DNA from: Gammaproteobacteria bacterium
GTDB taxonomy: Bacteria > Pseudomonadota > Gammaproteobacteria > JACKNK01
NCBI GenBank assembly: GCA_024234895.1
Contig: JACKNJ010000006.1
Coordinates: 174,743 to 238,742 of the forward strand
Direction of reading: 5' to 3'
DNA length: 64,000 bases
A program made the position numbers and the translations under genes. The notes under the pieces are model-generated. The model was not told the DNA's origin. It ran no database searches and saw nothing but the letters and a program-made list of their open reading frames with translations. This document shows, piece after piece, positions 19,477 to 30,577 of the stretch (positions are counted from its first letter, which is position 1; every line of letters begins with the position of its first letter).

Positions 19477-20577
19477 ATGATCAGCCAGATACTCCGTTTC
19501 ACTCCAGCCTTGCTGCTGACGTTTTCCCTGGCCGGTTCGCCGGCCTTCGCTGGGCCGGTGTACACCTTGACCGATCTGGGCACGCTCCTCGGCGGTTCCG
19601 CGAGCATGGCGCACGCCATCAACGCGAACGGCTACATCACCGGCTGGTCGTCCACGTCCGGCAGTCCGAACCAGGCCTATCGCTCCGACGGCGCCACGAT
19701 GACGCCACTGGGCACGCTGGGCGGCAACCAGAGCACCGGCTGGGGCATCAACGACAGCAACACCGTGGTGGGTAACGCACAGACCTCCGGCGGCGAGTTC
19801 CGCCCCTTCATCGACAACGGCGGCGGCATGCAGGATCTGGGCACGCTGGGTGGTCAGGAGGGCTACGCGCGCGACATCAACAACGCCGGGCAGGTGGTCG
19901 GTGAAAGCCAGACCGGTTCCGGCGCCTTCCACGCGACCCTCTGGGACGGCGGCGTCACCGACCTCGGCACCCTGGGCGGCGACCACAGTTACGGCATGGC
20001 CGTGAACGCGTCCGGCGTCGCGGTCGGTTTCTCCCTGCTCGCCGACAATCTGACCAACGCCGCCTTCATGTGGGATTCGGTCAACGGCATGCAGGACCTC
20101 GGCACCCTTGGCGGCAGCACCGCCGAGGCGCATGACATCAACGATGCGGGCACCGTGGTCGGCTTCTCCGAACTCGCCGGCGGCGAGGTACGCGCGTTCA
20201 TGAAGACCGCCGGCGGCTCAATGCTGGACCTCGGCAGTCTCGGTGGAGACGGTGGCAGTCGCGCGTTTGCGGTGAACGCCAGCAATCAGGTCGTTGGTCA
20301 CTCCAGCTTTGCCGACGGCGTGCCGATGATCCACGCCTTCCTGTTCACCGACGGCATCCTCCACGACCTCAACGATCTGGTCGTCGGTGCCAGCGACTGG
20401 ACGCTGAGGGAGGCCCGCGGCATCAACGACGCGGGCCAGATCGTCGGTTTCGGCATGGTCGACGGCGACATGCGCGCCTTCCTGCTGACCGAGACCAGTG
20501 TGGATGAGCAGGTGCCTGCGCCCACCGCGCTTTGGCTGATGGCAGGCTTCCTGCCATGGTTTCGGCATCGTTCCTGA
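19477..20577 (+). CDS. Extracellular HAF-repeat protein with PEP-CTERM-like sorting tail
   Basis: 366 aa. Signal peptide residues 1-25 (ends GSPAFA). The body is six or more tandem HAF-type repeats of 45-50 residues, each with a D-L-G-T-L-G-G core and a following GINDSN/DINNAG-type element. The last 21 residues, VPAPTALWLMAGFLPWFRHR plus S, have the layout of a PEP-CTERM tail: short P-rich motif, hydrophobic helix and basic end. Such tails are substrates of exosortase and anchor proteins to exopolysaccharide or surface structures. The window also encodes an exosortase-associated glycosyltransferase (916-2133). The ATG has GGGAG upstream. Function unknown. Confidence 0.8.
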   Translation: MISQILRFTPALLLTFSLAGSPAFAGPVYTLTDLGTLLGGSASMAHAINANGYITGWSSTSGSPNQAYRSDGATMTPLGTLGGNQSTGWGINDSNTVVGNAQTSGGEFRPFIDNGGGMQDLGTLGGQEGYARDINNAGQVVGESQTGSGAFHATLWDGGVTDLGTLGGDHSYGMAVNASGVAVGFSLLADNLTNAAFMWDSVNGMQDLGTLGGSTAEAHDINDAGTVVGFSELAGGEVRAFMKTAGGSMLDLGSLGGDGGSRAFAVNASNQVVGHSSFADGVPMIHAFLFTDGILHDLNDLVVGASDWTLREARGINDAGQIVGFGMVDGDMRAFLLTETSVDEQVPAPTALWLMAGFLPWFRHRS

Positions 20578-20594
20578 CCCGGACGGGCCCCGTG

Positions 20595-20664
20595 CGGAGG
20601 CGACTTCAGTTGTGATCGGTGAATGCGACGTGATCGACGCCGATCGCGGTCGAAGCCGCTCCTA
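20595..20664. repeat. Degenerate REP-type inverted repeat (family R4)
   Basis: Left arm about 20595-20620 and right arm about 20639-20664 are diverged copies of the GTAGGAGCG-type repeat (GCGACTTCAG and CGAAGCCGCTCCTA visible). Lies 3' of the HAF-repeat gene. Confidence 0.6.
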
Positions 20665-20746
20665 CCACCCTGTTTCCAAGGTCTCAGAGGGTGCTTACAA
20701 GACCCGTGGATAAGGGTCGTGAATCGTGGCCGTGAATGGGCGATCT

Positions 20747-20819
20747 GTAGGAGCGGCTTCAGCCGCGATGGGCGTCAACGATCATTCCGGGAGCTGATCG
20801 CGGCTGAAGCCGCTCCTAC
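20747..20819. repeat. REP-type inverted repeat (family R4)
   Basis: Perfect 23-bp arms 20747-20769 and 20797-20819, outer ends GTAGGAGCGGCTTCAGCCGC. With the degenerate copy at 20595 it fills most of the 282-bp gap between the convergent HAF-repeat and ilvD genes, and may act in termination or mRNA stability. Confidence 0.9.
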
Positions 20820-20859
20820 GGGTAGCACGAACCCCTAATTGCCTTAGGCAAATAGCCTC

Positions 20860-22716
20860 TCAGCCGCTCTCGATCTGCGACAGATCACGCACCGCGCCGC
20901 GCGCGGCGGAGGTGGTCAAGGCCGCATACGCACGCAGGGCCTGTGAAACCACACGATCCCGGTTGACCGGCTTCCAGCCATCGGCGCCCTTGGCGTTCAT
21001 GGCTTCGCGGCGGACTGCCAGTTCGGCGTCGGACAGCGCCACGCGGATAGAACGATGCGGGATGTCGATCTCGATCAGATCGCCCTCCTCGACCAACCCG
21101 ATATTGCCGCCCTCGGCCGCTTCCGGTGAGCAGTGGCCGATGGACAGGCCGGAGGTGCCGCCGGAGAAGCGCCCGTCGGTGATGAGTGCGCAGGCCTTGC
21201 CCAGGCCCTTGGATTTCAGATAGCTGGTCGGGTACAGCATCTCCTGCATCCCCGGCCCGCCCTTGGGGCCTTCGTAGCGGATGATGACGACGTCGCCGGC
21301 GTTGATCCGGTTGCCGAGGATGGCGTCGACCGCCGCGTCCTGGCTCTCGAAGATGCGTGCCGGGCCCGAGAATTTCAGGATCGACGCATCGACGCCGGCG
21401 GTCTTCACGATGCAGCCGTGTTCGGCCAGGTTGCCGTACAGCACGGCGAGGCCGCCGTCCTTCGAATAGGCGTGCTCGATGTCGCGGATGCAGCCTTCCT
21501 CGCGGTCGAGATCAAGGTCCGGCCATTGCGCGGACTGGCTGAACGCGACCTGGGTCGGGATGCCGCCAGGGCCGGCCAGAAAGCGCGTGCGCACGACCTC
21601 ATCGCCGGCGCGGGTGATGTCCCAGGCGTCCAGCGCGGCGCCCATCGTCGGCGCGTGCACGGTGTGCGCGTCACGGTGGATCAGGCCGCCGCGAGCGAGT
21701 TCCGCGAGGATGCCGACCACGCCGCCGGCGCGGTGCACGTCTTCCATGTGGTACTTCTGCGTCGCGGGCGCGACCTTGCACAGGTTCGGCACCTTGCGCG
21801 ACAGGCGATCGATGTCCGACATCGTGAAATCGACGCCGGCTTCGTGGGCGGCGGCGAGCAGGTGCAGCACGGTGTTGGTCGAACCGCCCATCGCGATGTC
21901 CAGGCTCATCGCGTTCTCGAAGGCCTCGAAAGTCGCGATGGAGCGCGGCAGCACGGAGGCGTCGTTGCCCTCGTAATAGCGTTTGGCAAGGTCGACGGCG
22001 AGGCGCCCCGCCTCCAGGAACAGCTTCTCGCGCTCGGCGTGGGTCGCGACCAGCGAGCCGTTGCCGGGCAGCGACAGGCCCAGCGCCTCGGTCAGGCAGT
22101 TCATGGAATTGGCGGTGAACATGCCGGAGCAGGAACCGCATGTCGGGCATGCGGAGCGTTCGATCTGCGCGACTTCTTCATCCGATTCCTTGTCGTCGGC
22201 GGCGGCGACCATCGCGTCGACCAGGTCCAGCTTCACATCGCCGCGCGTGGCCAGCTTGACCTTGCCCGCTTCCATCGGCCCACCGGACACGAACACGACC
22301 GGGATGTTGAGGCGCAGCGCCGCCATCAGCATGCCGGGGGTGATCTTGTCGCAGTTGGAGATGCAGACCAGCGCGTCGGCGCAGTGGGCGTTGCACATGT
22401 ACTCGACCGAGTCCGCGATCAGGTCGCGCGAGGGCAGCGAATAGAGCATGCCGCCGTGGCCCATGGCGATGCCGTCGTCGACCGCGATGGTGTTGAACTC
22501 CTTGGCCACGCCGCCGGCCTTCTCGATCTCGCGCGCGACCAGCTGGCCCAGGTCCTTCAGGTGCACGTGACCGGGCACGAACTGGGTGAAGGAGTTGGCG
22601 ACCGCGATGATCGGCTTCTGGAAGTCGGCGTCGGTCATGCCGGTGGCGCGCCAGAGCGCGCGGGCGCCAGCCATGTTGCGGCCAAAGGTGGTGGTGCGGG
22701 AACGATACGCGGGCAT
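20860..22716 (-). CDS. ilvD: Dihydroxy-acid dehydratase
   Basis: 618 aa. Converts dihydroxy acids to 2-keto acids in valine, leucine and isoleucine synthesis. The iron-sulfur ligands lie in [11 protein letters not shown] and [37 protein letters not shown] and the C-terminal SPEAAEGG are also typical. The ATG at 22716 gives the standard N-terminus [22 protein letters not shown]; the frame upstream is unsupported. Divergent from the cysteine hydrolase gene. Confidence 0.97.
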   Translation of the reverse strand: MPAYRSRTTTFGRNMAGARALWRATGMTDADFQKPIIAVANSFTQFVPGHVHLKDLGQLVAREIEKAGGVAKEFNTIAVDDGIAMGHGGMLYSLPSRDLIADSVEYMCNAHCADALVCISNCDKITPGMLMAALRLNIPVVFVSGGPMEAGKVKLATRGDVKLDLVDAMVAAADDKESDEEVAQIERSACPTCGSCSGMFTANSMNCLTEALGLSLPGNGSLVATHAEREKLFLEAGRLAVDLAKRYYEGNDASVLPRSIATFEAFENAMSLDIAMGGSTNTVLHLLAAAHEAGVDFTMSDIDRLSRKVPNLCKVAPATQKYHMEDVHRAGGVVGILAELARGGLIHRDAHTVHAPTMGAALDAWDITRAGDEVVRTRFLAGPGGIPTQVAFSQSAQWPDLDLDREEGCIRDIEHAYSKDGGLAVLYGNLAEHGCIVKTAGVDASILKFSGPARIFESQDAAVDAILGNRINAGDVVIIRYEGPKGGPGMQEMLYPTSYLKSKGLGKACALITDGRFSGGTSGLSIGHCSPEAAEGGNIGLVEEGDLIEIDIPHRSIRVALSDAELAVRREAMNAKGADGWKPVNRDRVVSQALRAYAALTTSAARGAVRDLSQIESG

Positions 22717-22856
22717 GTCTTCGGACCTCGTGAAAAAACCGGTGCGCCGGGGCGATTCAAGCCGGACATTCTGTATGCAATGCGGCGTCGAACCAAGCGC
22801 GGAGAGCCCGAAAACCGTGTGGCATACTCCGCCGCGACGCTTACCGGGAACACGCA

Positions 22857-23408
22857 ATGCCTCAACTCTGTGACGCCGCGCGCGGCCAACTGCTGATCCT
22901 CGACATCCAGGAGCGCCTGGCCGGCGCGATGCCCGCCGATGGCATGGCCACGATGACCCGCAACAGCGGGCGCCTGCTGGAAGCCGCCGCGCTGCTGGAG
23001 GTGCCGGTGCTGCGTTCCGAGCAATACCCGCGCGGGCTGGGCCCGACCGTCGCGGCATTGCGCGATCTGCTGCCGCCCGCCATGCAGGGCTTCGAGAAGA
23101 CCAGTTTCTCCTGCTGCGGCGCGGACGGTTTCAACGCCGCCATCGCAGCGCGGGAACAGGTCGTCATCTGCGGCATGGAGACCCATGTCTGCGTCCTGCA
23201 GACCGCGCTCGAACTGCTTGCGCAGGGTCGTGATGTCTACGTGGTCGAGGACGCGGTGGTGTCGCGCACCGAGGCCAACCAGCGCAACGCGCTGGAACGC
23301 ATGCGCCAGGCCGGGGTCGTCATCACCAACTACGAATCGGTGTTGTTCGAATGGCTGCGCAACGCCCGTCATGAACACTTCAAGGCCGTATCGGCACTCC
23401 TGAAATGA
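22857..23408 (+). CDS. Isochorismatase-like cysteine hydrolase
   Basis: 183 aa. Catalytic triad of the family is visible: D in LLILDIQ (residue 16), K in GFEKTSF and the nucleophilic C in CGMETHVCV. Closest in look to YcaC-type hydrolases; the natural substrate is unknown. Its last codons overlap the TlpA-like gene as ATGA, so the two are co-translated. Confidence 0.88.
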   Translation: MPQLCDAARGQLLILDIQERLAGAMPADGMATMTRNSGRLLEAAALLEVPVLRSEQYPRGLGPTVAALRDLLPPAMQGFEKTSFSCCGADGFNAAIAAREQVVICGMETHVCVLQTALELLAQGRDVYVVEDAVVSRTEANQRNALERMRQAGVVITNYESVLFEWLRNARHEHFKAVSALLK

Positions 23409-23944
23409 GCATCAAACGTCAAAGCATGCAGTGGCTGCTGTACATCCTCTTGCTGGCTGTCGCCGGTTTCGCCGGCTTTTACGTCCAGCAGACCCTCAAC
23501 GGTGACTCCCGTGCGCCGCAGGCGGTGGCAACCGGCCATCCGGGGTTCCAGCTGCCCGGTCTCGATGGCAAGACAGTTTCCTCGCGCGACCACGAAGGCA
23601 AGGTCATCGTGGTCAATTTCTGGGCGACCTGGTGCCCGCCCTGCCTGCGCGAGATCCCGCTGTTCATGGACCTGCAGAAGGAATATGGCGCGAAGGGCCT
23701 GCAATTCGTCGGCATCGCCATAGATACCGAGGACAAGGTCCGCGAATTCGCCGCCGCCCAGCCATTCAACTATCCGATCGGCCTGGCCACCACCGGCGGC
23801 ACGCAGCTGTCGATCGGCTACGGCAACGTGCTCGGCGCGTTGCCGTTCACGGCGGTGATCGATCGCGACGGCAAGGTCGTCTACACGCAGGCGGGCGAGA
23901 TCACCCGCGACAAGGCAGAGGAACGCATCCTGCCGCTGCTCTGA
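23405..23944 (+). CDS. TlpA-family periplasmic thioredoxin
   Basis: 179 aa. Membrane anchor at residues 10-28 (LLYILLLAVAGFAGFYV), then a thioredoxin fold with the redox site WATWCPPCLREIP. The AhpC/TSA-like segment VGIAIDTEDKVREFAA follows, with a cis-proline region ALPFTAVIDRDG. Predicted to act as a thiol-disulfide reductase in the periplasm, for example in cytochrome c maturation; the partner is not identifiable. Translationally coupled to the hydrolase upstream. Confidence 0.9.
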   Translation: MSIKRQSMQWLLYILLLAVAGFAGFYVQQTLNGDSRAPQAVATGHPGFQLPGLDGKTVSSRDHEGKVIVVNFWATWCPPCLREIPLFMDLQKEYGAKGLQFVGIAIDTEDKVREFAAAQPFNYPIGLATTGGTQLSIGYGNVLGALPFTAVIDRDGKVVYTQAGEITRDKAEERILPLL

Positions 23945-23991
23945 ATGAGCTTCCCTTGGGCCGGTCGCAAAGCTGACCCACGACACAAAAG

Positions 23992-24019
23992 AAAAGGCCG
24001 GGCATCGCCCGGCCTTTTT
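23992..24019. terminator. Bidirectional rho-independent terminator
   Basis: AAAAGGCCGGGC and GCCCGGCCTTTTT form a perfect stem around ATC, with A and T tracts on opposite sides. It lies between the convergent TlpA-like and PhnD-like genes. Confidence 0.9.
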
Positions 24020-24038
24020 CAATATGGGAGAGGCGTCC

Positions 24039-24875
24039 TCAATACGCCCATATGCCCGTCAGCATGTTGCTGTAACTGGCATACATCTCATCGCTGGCGT
24101 TTTCGAAGCCGCTGTAGACGTTCATCACTTCGAGAACACGGGCGCCATCCTGATCGTTCTGGGCACCGACCAAGGCCGCGCGAATCTGGCGTTGCATCCG
24201 CGCCGGCACCCGCGGCCCCGCCGTCATCGCCGAATGCGGAACCTGCTCACTCTGCGCAACCAGCACCAGATCCGGGTTCTGCGCGGTCAACGGCGTGGGG
24301 ATGAAGGCGGCGTCGACTTCTCCGCTGCGCAACTTGAGCAACGCCACTTCATGGCTGCTGACCTCGATCAACTCGGGCCGACGCATGATGTTCGGATAGA
24401 AGCCTTCGATCTGCACCGCGCACAGCGACGGCGCGGGTGTGATCGCAACCTTCTGGCCGATTAGTTCGTCGGCTTCGAAGACCGCGTTGTCCGGTCGCAT
24501 GACCAGCGTGAAGCTGAGCAGTCCCTTGACCTTGGCGATCACGTGATGGTCGAGCCGCTGCACGCGGTAATCGGCGAGATGCGGGCCATCCAGCACCAGA
24601 TCGAAATCACCGCGCTTGAGCGATTCCCAGAAGGCGATCGGATTCGCCGAAGCACGGATCTGCACGTCTTCGCCGGTCTTGTCGGACAGGTAGCGGGCAA
24701 ATTCCGTGAATTGCGTCTCGCCCTGCTCCCGATCCATGAATGGCGGCACAGCCAGGTAGTAGGTCTCCGCCCGGACGGAAGCGGTCGCCAACAGGCCGGT
24801 GAGCAGCAAAAGCGGCAGCGCGCTCAGCCAGTGAATACGGTGGCTACGGCAACGGTCACTCTGGATGTCATGCAT
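24039..24875 (-). CDS. PhnD/SsuA-type periplasmic substrate-binding protein
   Basis: 278 aa. A long N-terminal basic region and hydrophobic core (residues 17-35) end with a signal cleavage site near SVRAE. The mature part is a type 2 periplasmic binding fold with VPPFMDREQGETQFTEFARYLSDKTG, FDLVLDGPHLADYRV and LRSGEVDAAFIPTPL, as in phosphonate/phosphite-binding PhnD proteins. No ABC permease or ATPase gene is adjacent, so it may instead be a sensor or serve a remote transporter. Ligand unknown. Confidence 0.8.
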   Translation of the reverse strand: MHDIQSDRCRSHRIHWLSALPLLLLTGLLATASVRAETYYLAVPPFMDREQGETQFTEFARYLSDKTGEDVQIRASANPIAFWESLKRGDFDLVLDGPHLADYRVQRLDHHVIAKVKGLLSFTLVMRPDNAVFEADELIGQKVAITPAPSLCAVQIEGFYPNIMRRPELIEVSSHEVALLKLRSGEVDAAFIPTPLTAQNPDLVLVAQSEQVPHSAMTAGPRVPARMQRQIRAALVGAQNDQDGARVLEVMNVYSGFENASDEMYASYSNMLTGIWAY

Positions 24876-25046
24876 AGGGAAATTCCTTTTGCTACGGCCC
24901 GAATCAAAACCGAGCGTGATACTTGGTAATTATCCTATACGTGATGCATGTCCAAGCGGTTTCATGGGTTACATAAAATTTACGAATAAATACGTTTGAT
25001 CATCGGGGTTCCGCTCTATGAATCAGGCTGGATTCATGCGGACACA

Positions 25047-25379
25047 TCAGTCCCAGCGGTCGTCGCGGACCTGCACCATGCCACCGTGGACCCGCGTGGG
25101 CAGGCTGGCGATGTCCTCATAGGCCGGCGCGGTCAGCGCCTTGCCGGTGCGGATGTCGAAACGCGCCCCATGCCGAGGGCAGACGATTTCGAAGCCATCC
25201 ACCTCACCCTCGGCGCCTTCGCACAGCAGGCACTCGGCGTCGTGCGAGCAGACGTCCTCGATGGCGTGGATCGCACCCTCAATGTTGAACACCGCGACTT
25301 CCGCGCCGTCGACATCGACGATCGCGCGGGCGCCAGCCCCAAATTCGGCCAATGGAGCGACATCAACCCATCCGGTCAT
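25047..25379 (-). CDS. Rieske-type [2Fe-2S] ferredoxin, suf operon
   Basis: 110 aa with a single Rieske domain. Cluster ligands are in VCSHDAECLL (Cys, His) and VCPRHGARFD (Cys, His). It resembles the ferredoxin subunit of non-haem iron oxygenases. Proteins of this type commonly close suf operons in xanthomonads and other gammaproteobacteria. Here it is the last gene, 97 bp after sufT, with a 28-bp inverted repeat between. Electron partner unknown. Confidence 0.9.
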   Translation of the reverse strand: MTGWVDVAPLAEFGAGARAIVDVDGAEVAVFNIEGAIHAIEDVCSHDAECLLCEGAEGEVDGFEIVCPRHGARFDIRTGKALTAPAYEDIASLPTRVHGGMVQVRDDRWD

Positions 25380-25403
25380 GTTTTATCTCTCTGCAAATAA
25401 AAA

Positions 25404-25465
25404 GGCTGGCTTCGACTCCGCTCAGCCAGCGGCCCTTCGCTGGCTGAGCGGAGTCGAAGCCAGCC
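25404..25465. repeat. 28-bp perfect inverted repeat (family R1)
   Basis: Arms 25404-25431 and 25438-25465 are the same sequence as the pair at 13002-13065, here with a 6-nt spacer. Between sufT and the Rieske gene on the same strand, so it may attenuate or stabilise the suf transcript. Confidence 0.9.
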
Positions 25466-25476
25466 CAGCGCAAGGT

Positions 25477-25815
25477 TTACAACAAGCCGAGCTGGAGCTT
25501 GACCTCAAGGGTCATGCGCTCCTGGGTCCACGGCGGATCCCAGACCAGTTCGACCACGCAGTCGGTGACGCCCTCAACTTCCTTGACCTTGCCCTCGACG
25601 GTGCCGGGGAAGGTCTGCGCGACCGGACAACCGGGCGCGGTCAGGGTCATGTCGATGTCGATCTGGCCGCTCTCTTCGTGACTGGCGATCGCGTAGATCA
25701 GACCCAGGTCGTAGATGTTGACCGGGATCTCCGGGTCGTAGATCTGGCGCAGCGCATCGATGACCCGCTGTTCCAGCGCGTTCTTGGCTACAGGGAGTTC
25801 GAATTCGTCGCTCAT
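25477..25815 (-). CDS. sufT: SufT, Fe-S cluster assembly/maturation factor (DUF59)
   Basis: 112 aa MIP18/DUF59 domain: VIDALRQIYDPEIPVNIYDLGLIY, TAPGCPVAQTF with the conserved cysteine, and a C-terminal VVELVWDPPWTQERMT. SufT helps deliver or mature Fe-S clusters, especially under high demand. The ATG at 25815 (MSDEFELPVAK) is chosen; the longer open frame upstream is encoded by the repeat at 25841-25911. Downstream of sufD in place of the usual sufS-sufE/U genes. Confidence 0.9.
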   Translation of the reverse strand: MSDEFELPVAKNALEQRVIDALRQIYDPEIPVNIYDLGLIYAIASHEESGQIDIDMTLTAPGCPVAQTFPGTVEGKVKEVEGVTDCVVELVWDPPWTQERMTLEVKLQLGLL

Positions 25816-25840
25816 TTCAAAGCCATGGCAGGTTGTTATC

Positions 25841-25911
25841 GCCGCAAAGACGCGAAGGCGCAAAGATGACGCGTTGTTGTGCCGTTCTTTGCGCCTTCGC
25901 GTCTTTGCGGC
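25841..25911. repeat. 26-bp perfect inverted repeat (family R3, CGCAAAGACGCG)
   Basis: Arms 25841-25866 and 25886-25911 are perfect reverse complements (GCCGCAAAGACGCGAAGG at the outer side). Occupies the sufD-sufT junction. A single similar arm occurs at 38231-38256. Confidence 0.9.
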
Positions 25912-25935
25912 AAAGGCTGTTTTATGGGGTTACGG

Positions 25936-27240
25936 TTACTGCACCAGCTCGTCGAGGTGATCGGCCTTCGGCAGGCGGGCGATCAGGGTCTTTTCCAGGC
26001 TCTGACGCACCGCTTCCAGCGGCAGGCTTTGGAGGACTTCATTGGCGAAGGCGAACACCAGCAGGCTGCGCGCGGCGGTCGGGTCGATGCCGCGCGAACG
26101 CAGATAGAACATGTGCACTTCGTCGAGCTGGCCGATGGTCGCTCCGTGCGCGCACTTCACGTCGTCGTTGTAGATCTCCAGCTCGGGCTTGGTGTCGATC
26201 TCGGCGTTTTTCGAGAGCAGCAGGTTTTTGTTGCTCATCTCCGAATCGGTCTTCACGGCCTTCTCGTAGACATGCACCTTGCCGTTGAACACGCCCCGAC
26301 CCCGTCCGTCGAGCACGCCACGGAAGTTCTCGCGGCTGATGCAGTGCGGCACCACGTGTTCGATGTTGGTGTGGAAGTCCATGTGCTGACGGCCATCGAC
26401 CAGATACAGGCCGTTCAAGGTCGCCTCGGCGCCCTCGCCGACCAGGCGCGTGTTGATGTCGTTGCGCGCGATCGCACCACCCAGCGAGACCTGATACGAG
26501 GCCAGACGCGCGTCGCGGGCCTGCTCGGCCTGCATCGTCGCGATGTGGAAGGCCTTGTCGCTCTCCTGCTGGACCTTGTAGTGCTTCACGTCGGCATTGG
26601 CGGCAACGGAAATCTCGGTGACCGCGTTGGTGAAGTGACTGCCCTCGCCGAGCGTGACGTAATGCTCGATCACGCTGACCGCGCTGCCTTCCCCGGCCAC
26701 GATCAGGTTGCGCGGCTGCGAGAAGGCGTCATCGCCGCTGCTGACGAACAGCAGGTGCAGAGGACGCGGCGCGACCTGGTTGCGCCCGGCATGCACGAAG
26801 GCGCCATCGACCAACCCGGCGGTGTTCAGCGCGGAGAAGCCGGACGCGCGCGGATCGGCGATCTTGCCGAGGTACGACTCGACCGAGGCGGCATCGTCGG
26901 CCAGCACGGCGGACAGACTGGCGATACGCACGCCATCGGCACCGATCTTCGACAGGCCGTGCGCATAGGCGCCGTTGACGAAGACCATCAGGTCGGCGTC
27001 CAGGCCCTCGAACAGAAACGGCTCGATATCGGCTGCGGAAACCGCACCGTCGACGGCCTGAAAGGCCTTCTTCTCGATCGGCTTGATCGCGGTGTATTTC
27101 CAGTTCTCGTTGCGCGTGGTCGGCAGGCCCAGCTCCTCGAAGCTGGCCAGGGCCTGTTCGCGGGTCTGGTTCAGCCAGGCGACATCGCCCGCGCGCGGGG
27201 CGTTACGTACCTGGGCGGCAAAATGTTCAGTCGCGGACAT
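25936..27240 (-). CDS. sufD: SufD subunit of the SufBCD Fe-S scaffold
   Basis: 434 aa. Beta-helix SufB/SufD core with VEHYVTLGEG-type stretch (VIEHYVTLGEG), HYKVQQES, DINTRLVGEGAEATLNGLYL and the C-terminal KCAHGATIGQLDEVHMFYLRSRG, which has the conserved histidine at the SufB-SufD interface. Start at the ATG 27240 (MSATEHFAAQ). Partners with SufB and SufC to build clusters. 10 bp after sufC. Confidence 0.95.
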   Translation of the reverse strand: MSATEHFAAQVRNAPRAGDVAWLNQTREQALASFEELGLPTTRNENWKYTAIKPIEKKAFQAVDGAVSAADIEPFLFEGLDADLMVFVNGAYAHGLSKIGADGVRIASLSAVLADDAASVESYLGKIADPRASGFSALNTAGLVDGAFVHAGRNQVAPRPLHLLFVSSGDDAFSQPRNLIVAGEGSAVSVIEHYVTLGEGSHFTNAVTEISVAANADVKHYKVQQESDKAFHIATMQAEQARDARLASYQVSLGGAIARNDINTRLVGEGAEATLNGLYLVDGRQHMDFHTNIEHVVPHCISRENFRGVLDGRGRGVFNGKVHVYEKAVKTDSEMSNKNLLLSKNAEIDTKPELEIYNDDVKCAHGATIGQLDEVHMFYLRSRGIDPTAARSLLVFAFANEVLQSLPLEAVRQSLEKTLIARLPKADHLDELVQ

Positions 27241-27250
27241 CGTCGACTCC

Positions 27251-28000
<750 letters not shown>

Positions 28001-28037
28001 TGGTCTGTCTCTCGTTCGAACTTCGTAACGTCTGTTA

Positions 28038-28154
28038 AACGCAGAGGCGCAGAGAACGCGGAGATCGCAGAGGGATGAAAGTTGTGAGGCGTCCTTCGAC
28101 TGACACCAAAACTCAAAATCTCTGCGCTCTCTGCGACCTCCGCGTCTCTGCGTT
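28038..28154. repeat. Imperfect 35-bp inverted repeat (family R2, CGCAGAG)
   Basis: Arms 28038-28072 and 28120-28154 (AACGCAGAGGCGCAGAG side outward) with several mismatches, in the 181-bp gap between sufB and sufC on the same strand. A related pair lies at 55273-55378 in the dsr operon. Confidence 0.85.
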
Positions 28155-28181
28155 GAATGCTGTTGCCGTTGATGGGCCTGA

Positions 28182-29630
<1,449 letters not shown>

Positions 29631-29722
29631 TGCGGGCTCTCTAGCTGACTTGCTTGGCTATTCCTGAGTGTAACGATCGGGAATTCTCTAAATCGGCGTG
29701 AATGACGGTGTTTCTCCCCGCC

Positions 29723-30199
29723 TCACCCTGCGGACAGGATCGGAATCACCTTCCGGCCCGCGAATTTGTCGTCCATGTAATGCGCGCTCACCCCGGCGGG
29801 CTGCGCGAACTGCGCCAGCGTCACGTTGTCGAGCGCGTCGCGCACCGCATCGTTGATCGCCTGCCAGTTGCCCCGGATCGTGCAGCCGTCGACCTGCTCG
29901 CAACCGTCGACGCCCGCGCTGCTGCATTCGGTCAGCGCGATCGGGCCTTCGAGGGCGGAGATGATGTGGGCGACCGAAAGGGTCCCAGGGTCGGCGGCGA
30001 GGCGGTAGCCGCCGTTGACGCCGCGGAAGGAATCGACCAGCGCTTCGCGGGTCAGGGTCTTGAGGATCTTGCTGACGGTCGGCTGCGCGATACCGGTTTC
30101 GTGCGCGATCTCGGCGGCCGCGCGAACTTGCTCCGGTCGACGCGCCAGCGCGGCCATGACGACCATGCCGTAATCGGTGAGTTTGCTTACGCGGAACAT
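29723..30199 (-). CDS. Rrf2-family regulator of the SUF system
   Basis: 158 aa. N-terminal winged helix MFRVSKLTDYGMVVMAALAR with the recognition region QPTVSKILKTLTREALVDSFRG, GGYRLA, and a cysteine cluster CSSAGVDGCEQVDGC (three cysteines) that probably binds an Fe-S cluster as in IscR and SufR. Matches the regulator that heads suf operons in xanthomonads. Likely represses suf when clusters are sufficient. First gene of the operon; a palindrome lies about 105-130 bp upstream. Confidence 0.93.
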   Translation of the reverse strand: MFRVSKLTDYGMVVMAALARRPEQVRAAAEIAHETGIAQPTVSKILKTLTREALVDSFRGVNGGYRLAADPGTLSVAHIISALEGPIALTECSSAGVDGCEQVDGCTIRGNWQAINDAVRDALDNVTLAQFAQPAGVSAHYMDDKFAGRKVIPILSAG

Positions 30200-30577
30200 C
30201 GTTCGCCGGACCTCTGGCTCGCCCCATCACGGTGAATAACCGGGGGACTGGCTGAAAGTGGACGTGAACGGTACGGATTCAATCAGGACCGGTCAAGTAC
30301 CTATTAGCGATAAATGATTCGCTAATCTTGCGGGATATGGCGATGGCCATGCCGGAACGAGGCCAAACCCCTCCCCCACGTTCGTTCCGCGCGCCGCTTC
30401 AGGATCGTCACGGACCGGGCAAACGCGGCGTGACTAACATCGCCGTCGACGCTGACCGGTTCCAGCCGGTCTGGACCGCAGTGGCATTGAAACGCAGCGA
30501 TTTGGCCGGTCAGGTGCCTGCGCGCGACGCATCAAGCCGGCAACGCTGCGCTTATACCGGCCACCATCGGGCCTGCC
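30200..30577. other. 378-bp intergenic region upstream of the suf regulator
   Basis: Separates the suf regulator start from the stop of the STAND gene. It should hold the suf promoter; apart from the palindrome at 30303-30326 I see no RNA gene or repeat. Confidence 0.6.
30303..30326. promoter_or_regulatory. Palindromic operator candidate upstream of suf operon
   Basis: ATTAGCGA (30303-30310) and TCGCTAAT (30319-30326) are perfect inverted halves with an 8-bp AT-rich spacer, in an AT-rich patch of an otherwise GC-rich region. Position and symmetry suggest a binding site for the Rrf2 regulator or another dimeric factor. Confidence 0.5.

Noticed and set aside
25816..25863. Longer sufT N-terminus
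   Set aside because: The extra 16 codons are encoded by the dispersed CGCAAAGACGCG repeat; the ATG at 25815 matches the family.
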